Assembly (NCBI GenBank): GCA_947632255.1
Contig: CANROL010000044.1
Coordinates: 1 to 8,390 of the forward strand
Reading direction: 5' to 3'
Source of the DNA: an uncultured Bacilli bacterium
GTDB lineage: Bacteria; Bacillota_I; Bacilli_A; RF39; UBA660
Length of the DNA stretch: 8,390 bases
Part shown: one piece after another, positions 1 to 6,212 of the stretch
How positions within the stretch are numbered: position 1 is the stretch's first letter
How the letters are laid out: each line of letters begins with the position of its first letter
Translations under genes and position numbers: made by a program
Notes under the pieces: generated by a model
What the model was told of the DNA's origin: nothing
Seen by the model: only the letters and a program-made list of their open reading frames with translations
Database searches by the model: none

Positions 1-1389
1 ATTTTTATCTAAACATAAACCCCAAGCATATTTTAAAATATTAAAGAATAACGCATTTTTAATAGCTTCATCACTATTCATTAATTCCCGAATATTAAAA
101 ACTATATAATCACTATTAAAATGAAGCGTGGTATGTCCCGTAAAATAATATCTTAATTCATTAGTAAGAGGTCTAATCTTTAATTCCAAACGTTCCATAA
201 CATCTTTTTCTCTTGTTGCATCCGTCATTGAAAGCATTCTACCTTTAATCGTGGCATATACATCATCAAAAGTTGGATAATCATTACTTGTTAAAGTTGA
301 AAAATCGGTATTAAAATCTATTTTATATCTTTTATATGTATCTTGAACTATTTCACTAAACATTGTTAAAACATCTTCTTCAATTGTTGGATAAAGATAT
401 TTCATAAATGCTTTTAATTGTTGTAAAGTTCTCGTTAAAATAGTATAGCCTAACCCTTGAGCTACTTCTTCTTCATCAGCATCTACCACCACTTCAAGGG
501 GATTAATCATTCCAAAGTCTCCCCCTTTACCTAAATCGATAAAGTCTCCCCCTAAAGATTTAGTCATTTCTTCTAATTCCCCTTCAGGATCAATACATAC
601 AACTTTACAACCATTTCGTAAATGAGTTCTTAAAAGTAACTTCGCCGCGGTTGATTTACCAGAACCAGAAGTACCAAGTAAAATAACATTGGCATTATTT
701 CGATTACTTTCTTTCTTAATTTGATATAAGAACTGATTAAATAAAACTACCCCACCCGAAAAATCTACTCCTAGTAAAGTTGCATTCCCTGGATCTTTTA
801 TACTATCAAAAACAAAAGGATACATCGCTGCCAAAGTAATAGATGGAATAGGTGTTCCTACTCTTTTTTCAATATCTTGCGCTGGAAATATAGGAATAAT
901 TGATTTTAATACTTTTTCTTGTTCAAACATTAAACTAATTCCCCGCATTCCTAAAGCATCTAAATAAGTTCTAACTTGCATTTTCTTTAAATCTAAATCT
1001 TCTTTCGAATCAGCACTTATCATAATATGCATTTGAAAATCAAAAATTCGGGCTTGAGTTGCGGCGAGCATCGAAATAAATTGCTCTAAAGATTCATAAT
1101 CTTGTCTTATTCTTTCTTGAATAGTTTTATCTCTTTCATTTTGATATCTTAATTTTAAATCCGCAATTTCTTTATTTAACATTTTTTGAATTGTACTAAA
1201 TTCAATAGGAATATGTTTTATTGCAACCTTTACGCCACTTATACTCGTAATATCTGATAAATAACCCACATAAATACTCTTAGGATAACTAATAATCGTC
1301 ATAATTGTACAATATTTGCCACCTAAAGTAAATTCTGTTGGTCTAAACTCCATTCCCTTTGGAGCAATTTCACTTTTAAATCTACTCAT
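1..1389 (-). CDS. VirB4/TraC-family type IV secretion ATPase, partial (C-terminal part beyond the left edge)
   Basis: The first 463 codons are present and remain open at the left edge. VirB4 proteins are membrane-associated hexameric ATPases that power assembly and transport in type IV secretion and conjugation machines. Residues 1 to about 230 form the VirB4 N-terminal domain. The Walker A motif GTSGSGKS is at residues 239-246, followed by the typical DPEGE segment at 267-271 and an INPLEV segment near 300. The Walker B region of the family should lie just beyond the edge. The ATG at 1387-1389 overlaps the TAA of the upstream gene by one base (TAATG), and a GGTGA ribosome binding site lies 7 bases before it. 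The gene is third in an operon after prgI-like and traC-like genes, an order common in Bacillota conjugative elements. The family is secure; whether the system moves DNA or protein cannot be told from this part. Confidence 0.93.
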   Translation of the reverse strand, partial: MSRFKSEIAPKGMEFRPTEFTLGGKYCTIMTIISYPKSIYVGYLSDITSISGVKVAIKHIPIEFSTIQKMLNKEIADLKLRYQNERDKTIQERIRQDYESLEQFISMLAATQARIFDFQMHIMISADSKEDLDLKKMQVRTYLDALGMRGISLMFEQEKVLKSIIPIFPAQDIEKRVGTPIPSITLAAMYPFVFDSIKDPGNATLLGVDFSGGVVLFNQFLYQIKKESNRNNANVILLGTSGSGKSTAAKLLLRTHLRNGCKVVCIDPEGELEEMTKSLGGDFIDLGKGGDFGMINPLEVVVDADEEEVAQGLGYTILTRTLQQLKAFMKYLYPTIEEDVLTMFSEIVQDTYKRYKIDFNTDFSTLTSNDYPTFDDVYATIKGRMLSMTDATREKDVMERLELKIRPLTNELRYYFTGHTTLHFNSDYIVFNIRELMNSDEAIKNALFFNILKYAWGLCLDKN

Positions 1390-1937
1390 TAACTCATCAC
1401 CGTCCCAAATGTGGTATGTTCCCCACCATTTAAGAAATTATCTAAAATCATTCTTAAATCATCATTAGAAGTTTGATTAGAATTAAGCCCCGAATTAGCT
1501 AAACCACTTATTAAAGTATGTAATTTCTTTTGAATTAATTCTCTTCTTTTTTCTTTAAATAATATAAAATATTCTGTATCTACAACATTATACTCTGCAC
1601 TCATAAAACTATTAGCTTTATTAATATCTTCCATGATTAATTTCTTTTCAATAGGACTATTAGAATTATTATATAATATTTGTAATTGTGATAAATATAA
1701 ACCTATATCAACAGGTCTATCGGCAATAATTAACCAAAATTCAAAAGTAATTGAATTATAAAAATTTCTTAAATTACCAATTATCGCATTTTGTAATCCA
1801 GCATCCGCGATAAAAATATTCCGGGGATGAACTTTTACCCCTGTTACATATTCCCCATCTTCTAATTCAATCATTCCATTTAAAATTTGTCTAACAGGAA
1901 TCCAATCTTCTGTATAATAACTATTCGTCTTTGCCAT
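1389..1937 (-). CDS. TraC-like conjugation protein (VirB4-associated), 182 aa
   Basis: This is a soluble 182-residue protein with no obvious signal peptide or membrane segment. Its opening (EDWIPVRQI near residue 10, then LEDGEYVTGVKVHPRNIF at about 26-43) matches my recollection of the TraC-like domain proteins encoded between PrgI and VirB4 in Bacillota conjugative modules, and also resembles the first beta-rich part of VirB4 proteins. No Walker motif is present, so it is not itself an ATPase; a role as a VirB4 partner or a split-off N-terminal domain is an inference. It starts at ATG 1935-1937, inside the last codons of the prgI-like gene (17-base overlap), with a GGAGAGG site about 11 bases upstream. 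Its stop codon overlaps the virB4 start by one base, which points to translational coupling of all three genes. Family assignment is moderately sure. Confidence 0.75.
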   Translation of the reverse strand: MAKTNSYYTEDWIPVRQILNGMIELEDGEYVTGVKVHPRNIFIADAGLQNAIIGNLRNFYNSITFEFWLIIADRPVDIGLYLSQLQILYNNSNSPIEKKLIMEDINKANSFMSAEYNVVDTEYFILFKEKRRELIQKKLHTLISGLANSGLNSNQTSNDDLRMILDNFLNGGEHTTFGTVMS

Positions 1938-2232
1938 CTAAACACCAACCTCTCCAAATATAAGCTTTTCTACTTGTATAAAAAGTATAAATATTTGTTA
2001 TAAATTGTAAAACATTATGATAATTAGGAACTGGTAAAACCAAAAAACCTGTGATTAATGCTGGCATTAATATTAAAAGCATTACTATAATATCTGTACT
2101 TTTAACTAATAACAATAATAAGAGTGTTAAAGAAACCCCCGCGGCAAATAAAATAAAATCAGTCCAAGTAAAAAATCCTAGTATTAATTGAGACTTTTTA
2201 GAATTAGCCGGAATAATATAACTATTATTCAT
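1921..2232 (-). CDS. PrgI-family inner-membrane protein of a type IV secretion module, 103 aa
   Basis: PrgI-family proteins are small membrane components of Gram-positive type IV secretion systems and occupy a VirB3-like position next to VirB4. The sequence begins with the family-like IPAN segment at residues 7-10 and a conserved-looking GFFTWTDFILF at about 19-29. Two hydrophobic helices follow at about 24-43 and 47-67 with only a short turn between them. The cytoplasmic tail ends in RKAYIWRGW (88-96), which is typical of the family. It is the first gene of the T4SS operon. ATG 2230-2232 is preceded by the very strong GGGAGGGG ribosome binding site. All three tryptophans (24, 93, 96) use TGG. 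Its end overlaps the next gene by 17 bases. The length is close to the usual 100-130 residues. Confidence 0.85.
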   Translation of the reverse strand: MNNSYIIPANSKKSQLILGFFTWTDFILFAAGVSLTLLLLLLVKSTDIIVMLLILMPALITGFLVLPVPNYHNVLQFITNIYTFYTSRKAYIWRGWCLDGKDE

Positions 2233-2238
2233 TTAGTT

Positions 2239-2246
2239 CCCCTCCC
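2239..2246 (-). promoter_or_regulatory. Strong ribosome binding site of the prgI-like gene
   Basis: The minus strand reads GGGAGGGG, ending six bases before the ATG at 2230-2232. It stands out as a G-rich block in very AT-rich surroundings and fixes the start of the prgI-like gene. This suggests the first gene of the T4SS operon is translated efficiently. Confidence 0.8.
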
Positions 2247-2255
2247 TATATTACT

Positions 2256-2296
2256 AAAATAGTATAACATAAAAATTCTATAAAAGATACTATTTT
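2256..2296. repeat. 10-base perfect inverted repeat on the T4SS promoter, candidate operator
   Basis: AAAATAGTAT at 2256-2265 is matched by its exact reverse complement ATACTATTTT at 2287-2296. The arm centres are 31 bases apart, close to three helical turns. One arm lies on the -10 element of the prgI promoter and the other on the weak -35 region, where a dimeric repressor or activator could sit. The same 10-mer also occurs once inside virB4 (437-446), so chance in AT-rich DNA is a real alternative. Confidence 0.4.
2261..2289 (-). promoter_or_regulatory. Probable promoter of the prgI-traC-virB4 operon (extended -10)
   Basis: On the minus strand the hexamer TATACT (2261-2266) is preceded by TGT, giving an extended -10 element TGTTATACT. 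The hexamer 17 bases upstream (2284-2289, TATCTT) is a poor match to TTGACA, so the promoter would rely on the extended -10 or on an activator. The predicted transcript would start near 2254, leaving a leader of about 22 bases that contains the ribosome binding site. A 10-base inverted repeat covers the -10 and the weak -35 region. Confidence 0.55.
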
Positions 2297-2317
2297 TATT
2301 AAAGATTTTTAAATATA

Positions 2318-2346
2318 TTGTTTTCTTAAAATCTTTATTGTATAAT
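2318..2346 (+). promoter_or_regulatory. Sigma-A type promoter of the PilB/GspE-like ATPase gene
   Basis: A -35 hexamer TTGTTT (2318-2323) and a perfect -10 TATAAT (2341-2346) are separated by exactly 17 bases, the optimal housekeeping spacing. The expected transcription start is near 2353, about 21 bases before the ATG at 2374. It points away from the T4SS operon, whose own promoter lies about 50 bases to the left. Confidence 0.75.
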
Positions 2347-2362
2347 TAAAGTAAGAAAAAAT

Positions 2363-2368
2363 AGGTGG
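2363..2368 (+). promoter_or_regulatory. Ribosome binding site that fixes the start of the PilB/GspE-like gene
   Basis: AGGTGG ends five bases before ATG 2374. An in-frame GTG at 2365 lies inside this site and so cannot be the start codon, which decides for the ATG at 2374. Confidence 0.8.
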
Positions 2369-2373
2369 TTCTA

Positions 2374-3576
2374 ATGCGTAAATTTGATTTTGAAAAAAAT
2401 TCTATTGTTGAAATAGTTAATGAAATAATTTTAGATGCTATAAATAAAAAAGCTAGTGATATTCATTTTGATCCTATGCCTAATAATTTATTAGTTCGAA
2501 TAAGAATAGATGGTGAATTACAAGACTATGCTATAATTCCCGAAGAACTTAAAAAAAATCTCATAACTAGAATTAAAATTATAAGTGGTATGAATATAAC
2601 TGAAGCTCGCTTACCTCAAGATGGCGCTATTAAAAATTTAAAAGATATAATTCTTGATTTAAGAGTATCTACTATGCCCGTTGTCTATGGGGAAAAAATA
2701 GTTATTCGTATCTTAGATTATACCATGAGTTTAGATGGTTTAGAAAATTTAGGCTTTTCCGAAAATAATCTTAAACGTATTGCAAAAATGCTTATGAACC
2801 CTAATGGTTTAATCTTAGTAACTGGTGCTACTGGCACTGGTAAATCAACAACAGTTTATGCTCTATTACAACGCTTAAATAATAAAGAACGCAATATCAT
2901 GACAGTTGAAGACCCCGTCGAAATGCGTCTTGAAAATGTTAATCAAGTTCAAGTTCAAAGTGAAATAGGTCTAACTTTTTCTCATACTTTAAGAAGTATA
3001 TTAAGACAAGATCCCGATATTATCATGGTCGGGGAAATTCGGGATGATGAAACTGCTCGTATTGCAGTTAGAGCCAGTATCACAGGGCATTTAGTTTTAT
3101 CCACTATTCATACTAATAACTCTCTTACGACTATTGAAAGATTACTGGACATGGAAGTAGAACGCTACTTATTAGGTTCTGCAATAACGGGTATTATATC
3201 TCAAAGATTAGTTAAAAAATTATGCCCATATTGCCAAGAAAAAAGACCTACTACTTTATATGAAAAAAAATTATTTAAAAAGCATTTAGGTCTCGATGTA
3301 AAAGAAGTCCCTATTCCTCATGGTTGTAATAAATGTCATCATGGTTATCTTGGTCGTATAGCTATTCAAGAAGTTTTAACAATTAATGAAGATATTCGTG
3401 ATGCTATAACTACTAATATGAATCGTCAAGAACTAAAAAAACTAGTTTATAAATCTAAAGAAGACGTTACAACACTTTTTGAAGATGGTTTAGCTAAAGT
3501 TTATGAAGGAAAAACATCTATGGAAGAAATTTTAAAAACTATTGATATTGCTAGTTTCGAAGAATTAGACGTTTAA
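2374..3576 (+). CDS. PilB/GspE/ComGA-type secretion ATPase (type II secretion / type IV pilus / competence), 400 aa
   Basis: Family members are hexameric cytoplasmic ATPases that drive assembly of type IV pili, competence pseudopili or type II secretion pseudopili. Residues about 9-95 form the N2 domain (ASDIHFDP, then IRIDGEL). The core carries Walker A GATGTGKST at 151-159, the Asp box and Walker B region DPDIIMVGEIRDDE starting at 213, and the His box GHLVLSTIHTN at 238-248. A four-cysteine zinc site typical of GspE/PilB is complete: C284, C287, C318 and C321. The N-terminal N1 (MshEN) domain of long PilB/GspE proteins is absent, so the length is closer to ComGA. No platform protein, prepilin or peptidase gene is adjacent: the downstream gene is on the opposite strand and overlaps this one by 26 bases. 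The start is the ATG behind AGGTGG. The family is certain; the machine it serves is unknown. Confidence 0.93.
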   Translation: MRKFDFEKNSIVEIVNEIILDAINKKASDIHFDPMPNNLLVRIRIDGELQDYAIIPEELKKNLITRIKIISGMNITEARLPQDGAIKNLKDIILDLRVSTMPVVYGEKIVIRILDYTMSLDGLENLGFSENNLKRIAKMLMNPNGLILVTGATGTGKSTTVYALLQRLNNKERNIMTVEDPVEMRLENVNQVQVQSEIGLTFSHTLRSILRQDPDIIMVGEIRDDETARIAVRASITGHLVLSTIHTNNSLTTIERLLDMEVERYLLGSAITGIISQRLVKKLCPYCQEKRPTTLYEKKLFKKHLGLDVKEVPIPHGCNKCHHGYLGRIAIQEVLTINEDIRDAITTNMNRQELKKLVYKSKEDVTTLFEDGLAKVYEGKTSMEEILKTIDIASFEELDV

Positions 3577-3997
3577 TAATTAAAATTATAATGTTTATAA
3601 AATATAGATATATAAACATTAATTTATAAGTTAATAATAAATTATGACTTAAAATATAATATCCAATTGGTATTATAACCATTATTAATACTAATATTAA
3701 TTCTTTCTTTAAATTATTTTTCTTAACATTAGTTTTACTTTCATAAAAACTATTAACAAATAAATATAAATTAATAATCGCAAATAAATATTTATGAACA
3801 AAATCTTTATTAAAAGATGCAAAATAATAAAATATAATAATTAATAAAAGTAAATCTAATCTAAATATTTTAAAGAAATTCTTTTTTAAATATTTAAAAG
3901 TAAGTTTATCTTTACTCCTTAATTTATCTAAACAATTTTTAGCAAATATTAAAATCCATGGTATAAATGTTAAATAATTAATTACTTCATTAATCAT
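3551..3997 (-). CDS. Hypothetical small integral membrane protein, 148 aa
   Basis: I do not recognise this family. The 148-residue product is rich in Ile, Leu, Phe, Tyr, Lys and Asn. It has four or five hydrophobic stretches at about 7-20, 46-62, 70-84, 98-116 and 120-142, separated by short lysine-rich loops (residues 26-44 and 87-99), the pattern of a real polytopic membrane protein rather than random AT-rich translation. The start is ATG 3995-3997, which overlaps the queH stop by eight bases and has a GAAAGGA site about eight bases upstream; this argues for coupled translation as the last gene of the murG operon. Longer in-frame starts reaching 4108 would lie deep inside queH and lack support. 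Its final 26 bases overlap the 3' end of the convergent ATPase gene, and an 11-base AT-only hairpin lies within its coding sequence. No function can be given. Confidence 0.68.
   Translation of the reverse strand: MINEVINYLTFIPWILIFAKNCLDKLRSKDKLTFKYLKKNFFKIFRLDLLLLIIIFYYFASFNKDFVHKYLFAIINLYLFVNSFYESKTNVKKNNLKKELILVLIMVIIPIGYYILSHNLLLTYKLMFIYLYFINIIILIIKRLILRN
3589..3621. repeat. 11-bp AT-only inverted repeat downstream of the PilB/GspE-like gene
   Basis: TAATGTTTATA at 3589-3599 pairs perfectly with TATAAACATTA at 3611-3621 around an 11-base loop. It begins 12 bases after the ATPase stop codon and lies inside the coding region of the opposing membrane protein gene. The stem has only two G-C pairs at most and no clear T-run follows on the plus strand, so it is at best a weak terminator for the ATPase transcript. 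It may equally be chance in such AT-rich DNA. Confidence 0.35.
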
Positions 3998-4601
3998 GAC
4001 TACTATCCTTTCCATATAAACAACCACAGTAATTTTGACGATATAAATTATATTCTCGACTAAACATGATACTTTTATGATACCCATCATGTTTTTTAAA
4101 ATCACCATATATAAAAGGTATATCTACTTCTTCACTTATCTTTTCCCCAATTTTATTAATAATTTGACTATTTTTATGAGGACTAACAGTTAAAGTAGTT
4201 CCAAAATATTCAAAGTTATTTTTTTTCGCAGTCTCGGCTGTTTTTTTAAGTCTTAAATAAAAACATTTAGCACATCTTGCTCCCCCTTCTTTTTCCTGTT
4301 CTAAACCTTGGGCTATTTTTTTAAATTCTATATTTTCATATTCACAATCTAAATAATTAATTTTATTATTATTTTTTAAATTATATTCTTTAATAAATCT
4401 TATTTGTTCTTCTTTTCTTTTATTATATTCCCCATCTGGTTCTATATTAGGATTATAATAATATATTGTTATTATAAAATAATCTTTTAAAAAATTTATT
4501 ACTTGTGTCGAACATGGACCACAGCAACTATGCAATAACAAAGTTGGTTTATGATCAAAATCTTTAACTAAATCTAATAAAACATTTTCATAATTAATCA
4601 T
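3990..4601 (-). CDS. queH: Epoxyqueuosine reductase QueH
   Basis: QueH reduces epoxyqueuosine to queuosine in the wobble position of tRNAs with GUN anticodons, the last step of queuosine synthesis. It is the non-homologous alternative to the B12-dependent QueG. The 203-residue product shows the family signature LLHSCCGPCS with C26, C27 and C30, the second metal-ligand pair C110-x-x-C113, a TTLTVSPHKN segment at 136-144, and a C-terminal CGC at 192-194, matching the cysteine set of Fe-S-containing QueH. The start is ATG 4599-4601: an AAGAAGG site lies about eight bases upstream, and the gene overlaps the end of ftsQ by eight bases (ATGATTAA). The in-frame ATG at 4617-4619 lies too close to that site to be the start. 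The same eight-base overlap recurs at the junction with the next gene. A translation-modification gene coupled to division genes is unusual and may only reflect operon fusion. Confidence 0.93.
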   Translation of the reverse strand: MINYENVLLDLVKDFDHKPTLLLHSCCGPCSTQVINFLKDYFIITIYYYNPNIEPDGEYNKRKEEQIRFIKEYNLKNNNKINYLDCEYENIEFKKIAQGLEQEKEGGARCAKCFYLRLKKTAETAKKNNFEYFGTTLTVSPHKNSQIINKIGEKISEEVDIPFIYGDFKKHDGYHKSIMFSREYNLYRQNYCGCLYGKDSSHD

Positions 4602-5331
4602 TTTTATTACCTTCTTCAAATGGTGTAAATAAATTATTATCTGATAAATAACTATCTAAATACAAAGTACCTTTTTGATTATTCAAAGATGAAGCAATAG
4701 AAGCATATATTTCTATATAATCATTTAATCTTTTCATATTTAAAGTATTTGTATATACCAAATTTCCATCATTCATTTTAAATAAAAACCGATTATTATC
4801 TATAACAACATCATCACTTATATCTGGATTATATTCTATTTTATCAATCATTTCAATTATATCAGTATTAATAACTCCTAAAGCTTTAATAAAAGCCTTA
4901 TATATATCTTCAGGAACATAATTAGTTAAAGTAGGTATTCCTAAATATAAAGAACTAGCCTTTACTTCTTTAGCATTACTTAAAACTACTAATTCATTAC
5001 TACGATTATAAAATAACGGTTTAGCTTCTTCTATTTCAATAGTTAAAACACCTTTTAAATTCTTTTTAACTTTAACATCACTAACTAAATCCAAAGATTT
5101 AATTTTATCCTCTAATTTCTTTGTATTTATTTTAAATATAGGAGGATAATCTTTAATACCTGCTACTTCTATAATTTCATTATCTTTTAATAATTTAGTA
5201 TTTAAAATATAAATATTTTTTATTTTCATTGTAAAAAAAGTATAAAAAACCATTCCTATTAAATAAATAATTAATAGAAACATAATTAAAGCTCTAAAAT
5301 TAATTCTTACTTTTTTTACTTTCTTTGGCAT
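4594..5331 (-). CDS. ftsQ: Cell division protein FtsQ/DivIB
   Basis: FtsQ/DivIB is a bitopic divisome protein that binds FtsL and FtsB/DivIC outside the membrane and helps activate septal wall synthesis. The 245-residue product has a lysine/arginine-rich cytoplasmic start (PKKVKKVR, residues 2-9) and a single membrane helix at about 14-34. An extracellular POTRA domain follows at about 36-104 (KIKNIYI through LTIEIEEAKPLFY), then a beta domain to about 228 and a short acidic tail. This architecture and length match DivIB of Bacillota, though its cytoplasmic part is short. ATG 5329-5331 follows the murB stop codon after five bases, with GGAAG about eight bases upstream that is itself within the murB end. 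An in-frame TTG at 5344-5346 lies inside murB, overlapping that site, and is less likely. It is third in the operon that starts at murG. ftsA and ftsZ do not follow; queH does. Confidence 0.9.
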   Translation of the reverse strand: MPKKVKKVRINFRALIMFLLIIYLIGMVFYTFFTMKIKNIYILNTKLLKDNEIIEVAGIKDYPPIFKINTKKLEDKIKSLDLVSDVKVKKNLKGVLTIEIEEAKPLFYNRSNELVVLSNAKEVKASSLYLGIPTLTNYVPEDIYKAFIKALGVINTDIIEMIDKIEYNPDISDDVVIDNNRFLFKMNDGNLVYTNTLNMKRLNDYIEIYASIASSLNNQKGTLYLDSYLSDNNLFTPFEEGNKND

Positions 5332-5336
5332 TTTTA

Positions 5337-6212
5337 TTACTTCCAATCAATTATATTTTGTTCTAATATTAAATCAACATCAAATTTCTTCTTTACTTCA
5401 CTTTGTACTAATTTTATCAAATTTTTAATATCTTGACTAGTAGCTCCTCCAATATTTACAATAAAATTAGCATGTTTATTAGATATTTGCGCTCCTCCAA
5501 TTGTTTTTCCTTTTAATCCTGCTTCTTCAATTAATCTTCCGGCATAATCCCCATCTGGATTACGAAATACCGAACCCGCACTAGGTAAATTAAGAGGTTG
5601 TGAAGCAATTCTTTTCTCACAACGAGTTTTCATTAATTCTAAAGATTCTATTCTATTACCTTCATTTAACTTAAAATAAGCTTTTAAAACTATGCCTTTA
5701 TCTTTTAAATTAGTCTTTCGATAACTATATATAATATCTTCTTTATTAATTTCGATAATATTTAAATTATTATCTAAAATAGTTACTTTTATTAAATTAG
5801 CAAAAATATCACTGTTATATGCTCCCGCATTTCCAACAATACTTCCCCCAATAGTTCCAGGAATATTTATAGCCCATTCTAAACCTGTTAAATTATTATC
5901 AACTGTTGTACTTGCTAAAGTATTCATCATACATCCCGCTTCTACCTCAATTAAATTATTTTGAATTTTAATTTTATTTAAGCCATCTAATTTTATTATT
6001 GCTCCCTTAAAATAATCATCTAAAATAACATTAGAACCATTTCCTAATATAAAATAAGATATATTATGTTCTTTTAAATATTTTAAACAATTTATTAAAC
6101 CATCTATACTTAAAACTTTTATTAAATATTGACATTTAGCTTCTATTTTATATGTATTATAATTTTTTAAAGAAACATTTTCTTCCCAAGTTATATCTTT
6201 AATCTCATCCAT
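5337..6212 (-). CDS. murB: UDP-N-acetylmuramate dehydrogenase MurB
   Basis: MurB uses FAD and NADPH to reduce UDP-GlcNAc-enolpyruvate to UDP-MurNAc, the second committed step of peptidoglycan precursor synthesis in the cytoplasm. The 291 residues carry the FAD-binding segment LGNGSNVILDD (56-66), the loop IPGTIGGSIVGNAGAYN (117-133), YSYRKT with R165, the catalytic serine loop SAGSVFRNP (211-219, S214), the AGLKG/GGAQISNKHANF block (231-250) and the C-terminal glutamate (LEQNIID, E284). The absence of the extra Tyr-loop domain, together with its length, makes it a type II MurB as in Bacillus and Staphylococcus. The start is ATG 6210-6212: GAGGAGC lies about six bases upstream and the gene overlaps the murG stop by eight bases (ATGGATGA). 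Upstream in-frame starts up to 6239 are inside murG and lack a site. Confidence 0.96.
   Translation of the reverse strand: MDEIKDITWEENVSLKNYNTYKIEAKCQYLIKVLSIDGLINCLKYLKEHNISYFILGNGSNVILDDYFKGAIIKLDGLNKIKIQNNLIEVEAGCMMNTLASTTVDNNLTGLEWAINIPGTIGGSIVGNAGAYNSDIFANLIKVTILDNNLNIIEINKEDIIYSYRKTNLKDKGIVLKAYFKLNEGNRIESLELMKTRCEKRIASQPLNLPSAGSVFRNPDGDYAGRLIEEAGLKGKTIGGAQISNKHANFIVNIGGATSQDIKNLIKLVQSEVKKKFDVDLILEQNIIDWK

Noticed and set aside
437..446. A further AAAATAGTAT matching the arms of the candidate operator.
   Set aside because: It is a single arm inside the virB4 coding sequence without a partner; probably chance, and it lowers confidence in the operator.
1..2372. Attachment site or integrase evidence for an integrated element.
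   Set aside because: No tRNA gene, recombinase, insertion sequence ends or flanking direct repeats could be seen in the window; mobility remains an inference from the T4SS genes alone.
2365..2373. A GTG start for the PilB/GspE-like gene.
   Set aside because: It lies inside the AGGTGG ribosome binding site; ATG 2374 is the supported start.
3577..3640. The AT-rich inverted repeat as a standard rho-independent terminator.
   Set aside because: The stem is almost pure A-T and no uninterrupted T-run follows on the plus strand, so it is listed only as a repeat.
3998..4108. An N-terminal extension of the small membrane protein reaching back to 4108.
   Set aside because: It would lie inside queH, which has clear cysteine motifs up to its end. 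The ATG at 3995-3997 has its own ribosome binding site and a coupling overlap.
6205..6207. TGA read as tryptophan (Mycoplasma code) at the end of murG.
   Set aside because: Readthrough would add only two residues before a TAA, the tryptophan codons I checked in the window are TGG, and TGA is not needed within any gene.
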